39,763 nucleotides of DNA from a bacterium (lineage in GTDB: Bacteria > Myxococcota_A > Bradymonadia > UBA7976 > UBA1532), in contig JAUHXL010000010.1 of the NCBI GenBank assembly GCA_030426945.1, forward strand, positions 1 through 39,763, written 5' to 3'. Made by a program: the position numbers and the translations under genes. The first letter of the stretch is position 1. Every line of letters begins with the position of its first letter. The notes under the pieces were generated by a model that searched no databases, had not been told where the DNA came from, and worked only from the letters and a program-made list of their open reading frames with translations. Below are positions 1 through 7,047 of this stretch, one piece after another.

Positions 1-1842
1 CAGCAGGTTGGGCATCGCCTCGCGCAGCTTGACCAGCCGATCCCAGGGATCCTCGCGCAGGAAGCGGTACGCCACGTCGAAGGTGGCGCCGCCCCACATC
101 TCGACGCTGAACAGCTCGCCGGCCAGCGCGGCGGTGGCCGGCGCGACCGCCAGCAGATCGGCGGTGCGCACGCGGGTCGCGAGCAGCGACTGGTGGGCGT
201 CGCGGAAGGTGGTGTCGGTCAGCCACACGCGGGGCGCGGCGCGGAGCCAGCGGGACAGCGCCTCGGCGCCCTCGGCGCGGAAGACCGCCATCGGCGTCGA
301 GTCGGCGGGGCGCGTGTGGGGATCGACGGCCGGCACGATCGGCGGAAACAGGGGGTCGGGACGGACCAGCGCGTGCTCGACGCCGGGGGGACCATTGACG
401 ATGCTGCTCGCCAGCGCGCGCAGCAGCTTGGTGGCGCGGTCGCGGCGAGGACGGAACCGCAGCAGGTCGGGCGTCTCGTCGACGAACCGGGTGGTGGCCT
501 GGCCAGCGAGGAAGGTCGGGTGCGCGACCGCGTTCTCGAGGAACTGGATGTTGGTCTTCACGCCGCGGATGCGGAACTCGCGCAGCGAGCGCAGGGCCTT
601 GGCGGCGGCCGCTTCGAAGGTGAGCGACCAGGCGGTCAGCTTGACGAGCAGGCTGTCGTAATCGCTCGTGATGAGGGTGCCGGCGCCGCCGGTGCTGGCG
701 TCGAGGCGGATGCCGAAGCCGGCCGCCGAGCGGTAGGCGGTGATCTTGCCGGTGTCGGGCACGAAGCCCGCCTCGGGATCCTCGGTGGTGATGCGGCTCT
801 GAATGGCGTAGCCCTGGCGCGTGATCACGGCCTGGTTGGCGATGCCGATGAGCGGATCGCTGAGGCGACGGCCCTCGGCGATGCGGATCTGGGCCTGCAC
901 CAGATCGCGGCCGGTGATGCTCTCGGTGACGGTGTGCTCCACCTGCAGCCGCGGGTTGACCTCGATGAAGTAGAAGGTGCCGTCGGGCTCGACGAGGAAC
1001 TCGACGGTGCCCGCGTTGACGTAGCCGCAGGCCTGGGCGAGGCGCAGGGCGGCGTCGTACAGCGCCTGGCGCACGGCGTCGCCGAGCGACACGGCGGGGG
1101 CGACCTCGATCACCTTCTGGTGGCGGCGCTGGACGGAGCAGTCGCGCTCGAACAGGTGGACGCAGTTGCCGTGGGCGTCGGCGAGGATCTGCACCTCGAT
1201 GTGCTTGGCCTCCTCGACGAGCTTCTCGCAGAACAGGGCGCCGTTGCCGAAGGCGGCCCGGGCCTCGCTGGTGGCGCGGGCGAAGGCCTCGGGCAGCTCG
1301 GCGGGCTGCCGCACGATGCGCATGCCGCGCCCGCCGCCGCCGAAGGCCGCCTTGAGGATGATCGGGTAGCCCGCCTGGTCCGCGAAGGCTTCGGCCGCGG
1401 CGACGTCGTCGATGGGCTCGGCGGTGCCGGGCACGACGGGGACGCCCGCCTCGATGGCCACGCGCCGCGCGGAGATCTTGTCGCCCATCGTCTCGAGCAC
1501 GGCCGGAGGCGGCCCGATGAAGGTGAGCCCCGCTTCCGCACACTGGCGCGCGAACACCGCGTTCTCACTGAGGAATCCGTAGCCGGGATGGATGGCGTCC
1601 ACGCCCCGGCGCAGGGCCAGCTCGATGATGGCCTCGCCGTCGAGGTAGGCCCCGATGGGATCCCCAGGGGTGCCGACGAGGAAGGCCTCGTCGGCCTTGT
1701 AGCGGTGGATCGCCAGCGTGTCCTCGTGGCTGTAGAGGGCGACCGTCTTCATGCCCAGCTCGGTGCAGGCGCGGAAGACGCGGATCGCGATCTCGCCGCG
1801 GTTGGCGGCCAGCACCTTGCGGAAGGGGCGAAGGGTGTCCAT
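1..1842 (-). CDS. pyc: Pyruvate carboxylase, 5' part (C-terminus outside window)
   Basis: Biotin-dependent enzyme that carboxylates pyruvate to oxaloacetate in the cytoplasm. The first 614 codons are present and the frame runs off the left edge. The N-terminus (MDTLRPFRKVLAANRGEIA) begins a biotin carboxylase domain of about 450 residues with the glycine-rich ATP-grasp loop GGGGRGMRIV and the metal/bicarbonate segment FIEVNPRLQVEHT. After a linker, the carboxyltransferase domain starts with TFRDAHQSLLATR and reaches WGGATFDVAYRFL near the edge. Biotin carboxylase followed directly by carboxyltransferase in one chain separates pyruvate carboxylase from acetyl-CoA carboxylase AccC. The ATG matches family N-termini; GGAG lies 9 bases upstream and a possible -10 box TAGGAT at 1872-1877 (minus strand). 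It is divergent from the histidine kinase gene. Confidence 0.95.
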   Translation of the reverse strand, partial: MDTLRPFRKVLAANRGEIAIRVFRACTELGMKTVALYSHEDTLAIHRYKADEAFLVGTPGDPIGAYLDGEAIIELALRRGVDAIHPGYGFLSENAVFARQCAEAGLTFIGPPPAVLETMGDKISARRVAIEAGVPVVPGTAEPIDDVAAAEAFADQAGYPIILKAAFGGGGRGMRIVRQPAELPEAFARATSEARAAFGNGALFCEKLVEEAKHIEVQILADAHGNCVHLFERDCSVQRRHQKVIEVAPAVSLGDAVRQALYDAALRLAQACGYVNAGTVEFLVEPDGTFYFIEVNPRLQVEHTVTESITGRDLVQAQIRIAEGRRLSDPLIGIANQAVITRQGYAIQSRITTEDPEAGFVPDTGKITAYRSAAGFGIRLDASTGGAGTLITSDYDSLLVKLTAWSLTFEAAAAKALRSLREFRIRGVKTNIQFLENAVAHPTFLAGQATTRFVDETPDLLRFRPRRDRATKLLRALASSIVNGPPGVEHALVRPDPLFPPIVPAVDPHTRPADSTPMAVFRAEGAEALSRWLRAAPRVWLTDTTFRDAHQSLLATRVRTADLLAVAPATAALAGELFSVEMWGGATFDVAYRFLREDPWDRLVKLREAMPNLL

Positions 1843-1927
1843 GCGGGGGCTCCGGGCCAGCAGATCGGCGCATCCTAACAGGTACGCCGCCGAGGACGCT
1901 GCCCTGTACGGGGAGAACGGCAGCGGC

Positions 1928-1933
1928 TACCAT
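1928..1933 (+). promoter_or_regulatory. -10 box TACCAT, 8 bases before the GTG of the histidine kinase gene
   Basis: TACCAT ends 8 bases before GTG 1942. In this reading frame no other start codon exists between the stop at 1876-1878 and 1942. With a usual 6-8 base gap from -10 to the first transcribed base, the mRNA would begin at or next to the start codon. No clear -35 box is visible. Confidence 0.45.
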
Positions 1934-1941
1934 CCCGCGCC

Positions 1942-2658
1942 GTGCAGGAACGCTTGCTGACGCTGGGGGTGATGGGGCTGGGGCTCGCGCACGAGCTGCA
2001 GTCGCCGCTGACGGCAACGGCGCTGGGGCTCGAGCTGCTGGCGCTGCGTCTGCGGGGGGACGATCCGCCCGACGCGTCCGAAGTGGCCGGCGAGGTCGAG
2101 CGGGCGCTCGATCGCGTGCGGCGCATGGGCGCGCTGGTGCAGCGCATGCGGGCCTTCGCCAAGGCCGGGGGCGGCGCGGGCGAGGTGGTCGATCTGAACG
2201 TCGTGGCGGACGAGGCGCTGGCCCTCACCCGGCCGGCGCTGAGCGAGCTGAGCGCCGCGCGGTTGGTGCGCGGCGGGCGCGACGCGGTGCCGCCGGTGCG
2301 CGGGGATCGCCTGCTGCTCGAGCAGGCGGTGGGCTGCCTGATCATCAACGCCGCCGACGCGCTGGGGACGACCACGGCGAGCGCGGATCGTACGGTCACG
2401 GTGACAGTGCGCCAGCTGCCCGACGGCGCCGCTCTCGAGGTGCTCGACGACGGGCCGGGCTTCCCGGACGCCGAGGCGGCGCGGCAGCCCGGCGTCAGCA
2501 GCAAAGGCGAGGCGGGCATGGGGGTGGGGCTGGCGCTGGTCGAGATGGTGGCGCGTGACGCCGGGGCGATCCTGGAGATCGGGAACCGGCGCGGAGGGGG
2601 CGCGCGCGCCGCGCTGCGTTTCTGCACCATCGAGGGCGCAGAGGACGCGACCGACTGA
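1942..2658 (+). CDS. Small soluble sensor histidine kinase
   Basis: A 238-residue protein made of little more than a two-component transmitter core. The H-box is LAHELQSPLTA (His about residue 16). A dimerisation helix follows, then the ATP-binding domain with N-box LIINAADAL, G1 box VLDDGPGF and G2 box GMGVGLALVEMV. There is no membrane segment and no recognisable PAS, GAF or HAMP domain, so the input must come from a partner protein or another chain. No response regulator gene is adjacent. The start is GTG 1942, the only possible start codon downstream of the in-frame stop at 1876. It is divergent from pyc and convergent with infC. Signal and partner are unknown. Confidence 0.85.
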   Translation: MQERLLTLGVMGLGLAHELQSPLTATALGLELLALRLRGDDPPDASEVAGEVERALDRVRRMGALVQRMRAFAKAGGGAGEVVDLNVVADEALALTRPALSELSAARLVRGGRDAVPPVRGDRLLLEQAVGCLIINAADALGTTTASADRTVTVTVRQLPDGAALEVLDDGPGFPDAEAARQPGVSSKGEAGMGVGLALVEMVARDAGAILEIGNRRGGGARAALRFCTIEGAEDATD

Positions 2659-2721
2659 GCCGGCGGCGCACGCGCGACGTGCAGAGGCTGGGTCAACGGA
2701 GGTTGCGAGGGCCGCAGGGCG

Positions 2722-2748
2722 CCCGGCGCCAGGGAATCCGGCGCCGGG
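2722..2748. terminator. Hairpin between convergent histidine kinase and infC genes
   Basis: A perfect 9-bp stem (CCCGGCGCC / GGCGCCGGG) with a 9-base loop lies in the 143-bp gap between the two stop codons. It has no T-tract on either side, so it could act as a bidirectional but imperfect terminator. Nothing else is seen in this gap. Confidence 0.45.
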
Positions 2749-2801
2749 AAGTCAACGCTGCGGCCGGAGGTGACGGTCGAACGTCGCCTCGGGCGGGGCG
2801 G

Positions 2802-3554
2802 TCAGCCCTCGGCTTCCGCCTCGATGGAGTCCTCGGCGTCGTCGTCGAGATCGTCGTCGTCGAGGTCGTCCTCGTCGTCGAGATCGTCGTCGTCGAGGTC
2901 GTCCTCGTCGTCGTCGAGGTCATCCTCGGCGGCAGGCGCGGCCGATGCGGCCGCGGCCGCGGCCTTGTCGCCCTTCGGCCCGCGCGTCTTGGGCGGCGGC
3001 TTGGGCTTCGCGGCGGCCTCGGTCGGGATCTTCTTCGGCTCCACGGTGGTGGTGACACCGCCACCCTCGAGCTGAGGCCGACCCGCCATCACGCCGACGT
3101 CCTCGAGCTGCGCGGTGAGCTCGTTGAGCTGCGTGATCCACCGATCGGTGACCGCGCGCTCCCGGCCTCGCATGCGGACCACGAAACGCACCCGATCACC
3201 GCCCTCGAGGAAGCGGCGCGCGTGGCGCAGCTTGGTCTCGAGATCGTGCGGATCCGTCTTCGGACGGAGCTTGATGATCTTCGTCTGCGTCTGGTGCTGC
3301 TTCTTCGTGCGCTTGCGCTGCTCGTAGCGAAAGCGCCCGTAGTCCATGATGCGGCAGACGGGTGGCCGGGCTTGGGGGGCGACTTCGACGAGGTCGAGCC
3401 CTTTGCCCTGCGCGATCCGGCGCCCTTCTTCGGGGCTCATGAGGCCGAGCTGGGTGCCGTCCTCGTCGATCACCATGACCTGCGCGATGCGGATCTGGTG
3501 GTTGATCCTTCTACGTTCTTCCAAGGTCGTCCGAGACTCCCCCTGTGATGACAC
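2802..3554 (-). CDS. infC: Translation initiation factor IF-3 with acidic C-terminal tail
   Basis: IF-3 binds the 30S ribosomal subunit, prevents premature 50S joining and checks the initiator tRNA-start codon pair. Residues 15-90 carry the N-domain (RRINHQIRIAQVMV, LDLVEVAP, PPVCRIMDYGRFRYEQ) and about 90-170 the C-domain (KIIKLRPKTDPHDLETK, HARRFLEGGDRVRF, MRGRE). Residues about 175-250 are an extra tail: a Lys/Pro/Ala linker, then an almost pure Asp/Glu/Leu stretch with two identical 11-residue repeats. Acidic extensions are known for myxobacterial IF-3 (Dsg). The usual partners rpmI and rplT do not follow. The start is uncertain: GTG 3554 gives a normal-length N-terminus but lies 5 bases from the -10 box; GGGGGAG follows about 10 bases inside, with TTG 12 bases beyond it. 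Unusual infC start codons are known (AUU in E. coli). Confidence 0.95.
   Translation of the reverse strand: MSSQGESRTTLEERRRINHQIRIAQVMVIDEDGTQLGLMSPEEGRRIAQGKGLDLVEVAPQARPPVCRIMDYGRFRYEQRKRTKKQHQTQTKIIKLRPKTDPHDLETKLRHARRFLEGGDRVRFVVRMRGRERAVTDRWITQLNELTAQLEDVGVMAGRPQLEGGGVTTTVEPKKIPTEAAAKPKPPPKTRGPKGDKAAAAAASAAPAAEDDLDDDEDDLDDDDLDDEDDLDDDDLDDDAEDSIEAEAEG
2841..2906 (-). repeat. Perfect tandem duplication of 33 bp in the infC tail
   Basis: Bases 2841-2873 and 2874-2906 are identical. Each copy encodes the 11 residues EDDLDDDDLDD (protein residues 217-227 and 228-238). A third, degenerate partial unit lies just upstream in the protein. The exact DNA identity suggests a recent slippage or unequal-exchange event. 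Confidence 0.9.
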
Positions 3555-3559
3555 GGTGG

Positions 3560-3588
3560 GGTTTACGCGCCCCGTTCGCGTCTGTCAA
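3560..3588 (-). promoter_or_regulatory. Sigma-70 type promoter of infC
   Basis: On the minus strand a perfect -35 box TTGACA (3588-3583) is followed by a 17-bp spacer and TAAACC (3565-3560) as -10. The predicted first transcribed base falls on or next to GTG 3554. It is the best -35 match seen in the window. Confidence 0.65.
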
Positions 3589-3688
3589 TGCAGCGTGGTC
3601 GAAAAGGCGACATGGACCCACCCGCCGGAGCACGTCCTTCGCCGGCCTCGCGCCGCGCCAGCCGATGTGACCCGTATCGCCCGGCGGG

Positions 3689-6600
3689 TCAACGGAAATC
3701 GTGACTCGGGGGTGCGACCGCCATCCCCGCCAGATCCATCGCGCGGAAGCTGCGCCCCTTCACGTTCCACACCCCCTGCTCGGCCGAGACCGGCCCCTCG
3801 ATCCAGAGGAAAGGCGCCTGCACCAGCACGCGACGGTTTCGCTCGAAGTCGGGCGGGCGGACGATCACGTTCACGAAGCCGGTCTCGTCCTCGAGCGTGA
3901 CGAAGAAGAAGCCCTTGGCCGCCTCGGGGCGCTGGCGCGTGTTGACGAGGCCCGCGACGCGTACCCAGGCGCCGTCGCGCCAGCGCGACAGGTCCCGCGC
4001 GGCCACCGCGCCCCGCGCCCGCAGCAGCGGCCGCACGTAGGCCACCGGGTGCCGGCCCGTGGTGAGGCCCATCGTCTCGTAGTCCGCGCGGGTGCGTTCG
4101 AGGGGCGTCTGCGCCGGGAAGCGCACGGCGGGATCGACGGGCGGCCCCAACGGCAGCGGACCTGCGGCCGCCCGGGCGAGGTGCAGCACCTGCCAGACGG
4201 CGTCGCGACGCCCGCCGGGCACGAGGGCGTCGAAGGCGCCCGCCTCGGCCAGCGTGACCAGCGCGCGCTGCGGCAGCCCGGTGCGCTGCACGACCTCGGC
4301 GGCCGAGGCGAAGGGGCCCGCCGCGCGCGCCGCCTCGAGCTTCGCTTTGGCCTGCGCGCCCAGCCCGTCCACCAGCCGCAGGCCCAGCCGCACCCCATCG
4401 GGCGCCAAGCGCGTGGGCCAGGTGCTCTCGGCCAGGCAGGGCGGCAGCACGCGCACGCCGTGCCGCTGGGCGTCCTTGATCAGCGTCGCCGCCGAGTAGA
4501 AGCCCAGCGGCTGCGCGTTGAGCAGCGCGCAGAGGAAGATGTCCGGGTGGTGATGCTTCACCCAGCACGAGGCGTACACCAGCAGCGCGAACGAGGTGCT
4601 GTGGCTCTCGGGGAAGCCGTAGGTCGAGAAGGCCTCGATCTGCTTGACCACCCGCTGCGCGTAGTCGGGATCGATGCCGCGGGCGTGCATGCCGGCCAGC
4701 AGGCGATCGGTCAGCTCGCTGAGGCGGTGGCGGTGGCGCTGGCTGCCCATCGCGCGGCGCAGGGCGTCGGCCTCGACGGGGGTGAAGCCCGCCGCCTGGA
4801 TGGCCAGCTGCATGCCCTGCTCTTGAAACAGCGGCACGCCGAGGGTGCGGCCGAGGATGGGCTCGAGGCTGGGGTGGATCAGCTCGACGGGCTCCTCGCC
4901 CCGGCGGCGGCGGATGTAGGGGTGCACCATGTCGCCCTGCAGCGGGCCGGGGCGGATGAGGGCCACCTGCACCGCCAGATCGTAGAAGGTGCGCGGGCGC
5001 GTGCGCGGGAGGCAGTTCATCTGGGCGCGGCTCTCGATCTGGAAGACGCCCACGGTGTCGGCGCGGCAGATCATGTCGTAGACGGCGGGATCCTGGGGCA
5101 GCGCGTACAGACCCAGGGGCGCGCCGCGGCGGGCGGACACCAGGTCGAGCGCCTCGGCGAGCGCGGTCAGCATGCCCAGGCCCAGCAGATCGAACTTGGG
5201 CAGCTTGGCGGCCTCGAGGTCGTCCTTGTCCCACTGGATGATCGTGCGGCCCTCCATCGAGGCGGGCTCGACGCCGACGACCTCGGCGATGGGGCGGCTG
5301 GAGAGCACGAAGCCGCCGACGTGGATCGAGCGGTGCCGGGGCAGCCCCTGCAGACCCGCGACGACCCGCAGCAGCGCGCGCAGGCGGGGCGTCTCGGCGT
5401 CGAAGCCGGCCGCCTCGACCATCTCGCGGGTGAGCTCGGGGGCGCGGCCCACCTGCTCGGCCAGCCGCCCGCCCTCGTCGACCGAGAAGCCCAGCACGCG
5501 GGCGGCGTCGCGCACGGCGCTGCGCCCGCGGAAGCAGATGTGCTCGCACACCATCGCCGCGTAGGTGCGCCCGTAGCGGGCGTAGACGAACTGCAGCACC
5601 TCCTCGCGGCGGGCGTGGGCGATGTCGAGATCGATGTCGGGGTAGCCGTCGCGCGCCTCGCTGAGGAAGCGCTCGAACAACAGGTTGAAGCGGATGGGAT
5701 CGACCGCGGTGATGCCCAGGCAGTAGCAGACCGCCGAGTTGGCCGCCGAGCCGCGGCCTTGGACCAGGATGCCCCGGCCGCGGGCGAACTCGATGATCTC
5801 CCACATGATGAGGAAGTAGCCCGCAAGTCCTTTCTTTCGAACGAGATCCAGCTCGCGGATCAGCTGCGTCTCGTGGCGCGGACCCAGGGCCGCGCCCCAG
5901 CGCTGGCGGGCGCCCTCGCGGGTCAGGTGGGCCAGGTAGTCGTCGGGATCGTCGAAGCCGGGCGGCAGCGGCGTCTCGGGCAGCGCGGGCTCGAGCTCAC
6001 CGAGGCGGAAGGTGCAGCGCTCGGCCAACGCGACCGACGCGCGCAGGCCGGTGAGGTCGTGGCGCCAGCGCGCGGCGAGGGCGGCGGGCCCCTTCAGGTG
6101 CCACTCGGCGTTGGGGCGCAGGCGGCGGCCGGCGGTGTCGAGGGTGGTGTGGGTGCGCAGGCAGGTCAGCACGTCGTGCAGCACCCGCTCGTCGGGCGTG
6201 GCGTAGTGCACGTTGTTGGTGACCACCCAGGGCACGTCCAGCTCGCCGGCGAGGTGGATCAGCGCGCCGGCGAGGCGGGCCGACTCGGGCAGGCCGTGAT
6301 CCATCACCTCGATCGCGAAGTGGCGCCCGAAGACGTCGCGCAGCCGGCCGGCGGCGCGCCGGGCGCCCAGGTGATCGTCCACCTGCAGGCGCGCCGGGAT
6401 CTCGCCGCGGGGGCAGCCGGAGAGGCACAACAGCCCGTCGGCGTGCGCGGCCAGCGCGTCGAAGGGCACGCGCGGCTGGCCCCGAGGCTCCCGATGGCGG
6501 GCCAGGGTGACCAGGCGGCCGAGCTGGGCGTAGCCCTCGGCGTTGCGCGCCAGCAGGGTCAGGTGGGTCGGCGGATCGCCCTCCACGGTCAGCTCCAAGC

Positions 6601-6811
6601 CGGGGATGGCCGGGAAGTCGCCCAGCTCGAGCCGGGCGTGGGTGGCGAAGCGCACGAGGCCGCCCAGATCGTCGTGATCGGTCAGCGCCAGCGCCCGCAA
6701 GCCCAGCGCCACCGCGCGATCGAGCAGGGCCTCGGGGGTGCTGGCGCCGTCGAGCATCGAGTGCGCGCTGTGGCAGTGCAGCTCGGCGTACTCGGGGCGG
6801 GGGGACCTCAT
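3689..6811 (-). CDS. dnaE2: Error-prone DNA polymerase III alpha-type subunit DnaE2 (ImuC)
   Basis: C-family polymerase of SOS mutagenesis that extends across lesions together with ImuA and ImuB. At 1040 residues it is the usual DnaE2 length, shorter than replicative DnaE1. The N-terminal PHP domain begins AELHCHSAHSMLDGAS and continues with LALTDHDDLGG. The palm carries the catalytic acidic motif YPDIDLDIAHARREEV. Later segments include GFPESHSTSFALLVYASCW, a helix-hairpin-helix region, and a C-terminal OB fold (VRVAGLVNTRQRPE, then FFFVTLEDETGFVNVIV). It ends without the long tau/exonuclease-binding tail of DnaE1. It is on the same strand as imuA-imuB but separated from imuB by 233 bp holding a repeat and an AT-rich island, so it may have its own promoter; no clear SOS box was seen before it. 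Confidence 0.95.
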   Translation of the reverse strand: MRSPRPEYAELHCHSAHSMLDGASTPEALLDRAVALGLRALALTDHDDLGGLVRFATHARLELGDFPAIPGLELTVEGDPPTHLTLLARNAEGYAQLGRLVTLARHREPRGQPRVPFDALAAHADGLLCLSGCPRGEIPARLQVDDHLGARRAAGRLRDVFGRHFAIEVMDHGLPESARLAGALIHLAGELDVPWVVTNNVHYATPDERVLHDVLTCLRTHTTLDTAGRRLRPNAEWHLKGPAALAARWRHDLTGLRASVALAERCTFRLGELEPALPETPLPPGFDDPDDYLAHLTREGARQRWGAALGPRHETQLIRELDLVRKKGLAGYFLIMWEIIEFARGRGILVQGRGSAANSAVCYCLGITAVDPIRFNLLFERFLSEARDGYPDIDLDIAHARREEVLQFVYARYGRTYAAMVCEHICFRGRSAVRDAARVLGFSVDEGGRLAEQVGRAPELTREMVEAAGFDAETPRLRALLRVVAGLQGLPRHRSIHVGGFVLSSRPIAEVVGVEPASMEGRTIIQWDKDDLEAAKLPKFDLLGLGMLTALAEALDLVSARRGAPLGLYALPQDPAVYDMICRADTVGVFQIESRAQMNCLPRTRPRTFYDLAVQVALIRPGPLQGDMVHPYIRRRRGEEPVELIHPSLEPILGRTLGVPLFQEQGMQLAIQAAGFTPVEADALRRAMGSQRHRHRLSELTDRLLAGMHARGIDPDYAQRVVKQIEAFSTYGFPESHSTSFALLVYASCWVKHHHPDIFLCALLNAQPLGFYSAATLIKDAQRHGVRVLPPCLAESTWPTRLAPDGVRLGLRLVDGLGAQAKAKLEAARAAGPFASAAEVVQRTGLPQRALVTLAEAGAFDALVPGGRRDAVWQVLHLARAAAGPLPLGPPVDPAVRFPAQTPLERTRADYETMGLTTGRHPVAYVRPLLRARGAVAARDLSRWRDGAWVRVAGLVNTRQRPEAAKGFFFVTLEDETGFVNVIVRPPDFERNRRVLVQAPFLWIEGPVSAEQGVWNVKGRSFRAMDLAGMAVAPPSHDFR

Positions 6812-6860
6812 GGGGCTCGCGGGGCTCCCTTCGGAATCGCGACGCTGCGCTCGGATGAGG

Positions 6861-6972
6861 GGGCTGTCAGTCTTCAGCTATCGGCTTTCAGCTCCGCCTT
6901 CGCTCAGCATCGGCGCGCCGAGCCCGTCTCACGGCCATGACCGCCACGCTGACAGCTGACCGCTGAAAGCCC
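6861..6972. repeat. Dispersed intergenic repeat, copy 1
   Basis: The left arm is a short run of CAGCTnT-type units (6861-6893). The right arm (6948-6972) contains CTGACAGCTGACCGCTGAAA, built of the same units in inverted orientation. The two arms can pair as a long, imperfect hairpin around a G+C-rich core. Related copies lie at 15182-15373 and, truncated, at 18280-18311. This copy separates imuB from dnaE2. Confidence 0.6.
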
Positions 6973-6978
6973 GCCTCG

Positions 6979-7047
6979 AGAAAACCAGATTCGAAATACC
7001 TATTTTTGATCGGCAGCTTCCATCTACAAACCTCCTTCGAAACCTCA
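6979..7047. other. AT-rich island between imuB and dnaE2
   Basis: By hand count about 28 of 69 bases are G or C, far below the surroundings. It includes the runs gaaaacc and tatttttgat and two TTCGAA sites. It overlaps the last codon of imuB. On the minus strand it holds a perfect Shine-Dalgarno site and a 7-codon reading frame. It could be a regulatory leader for dnaE2 or a remnant of inserted DNA. Confidence 0.5.
7000..7023 (-). CDS. Possible 7-codon leader peptide before dnaE2
   Basis: On the minus strand AAGGAGG (7037-7031) is followed by 7 bases and ATG GAA GCT GCC GAT CAA AAA TAG, encoding MEAADQK. The Shine-Dalgarno match is the best in the window, and the frame lies 188 bp upstream of dnaE2 and just past the imuB stop. 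There is no homology evidence. It may be a chance frame in an AT-rich patch, or the remains of an older start for a downstream gene. Confidence 0.2.
   Translation of the reverse strand: MEAADQK

Noticed and set aside
193-1878. Long open frames opposite or inside real genes (for example 193-1878 plus, 3701-6940 plus, 15415-18858 plus, 34485-38018 minus)
   Set aside because: They are antisense shadows of genes with clear domain content. In very G+C-rich DNA stop codons are rare, and these frames give low-complexity Arg/Gly/Ala or Gly/His/Gln-rich products with no family motif.
2841-2906. CRISPR-like or regulatory tandem repeat
   Set aside because: The 33-bp duplication has no spacers and is in frame with the infC acidic tail, so it is a coding repeat.
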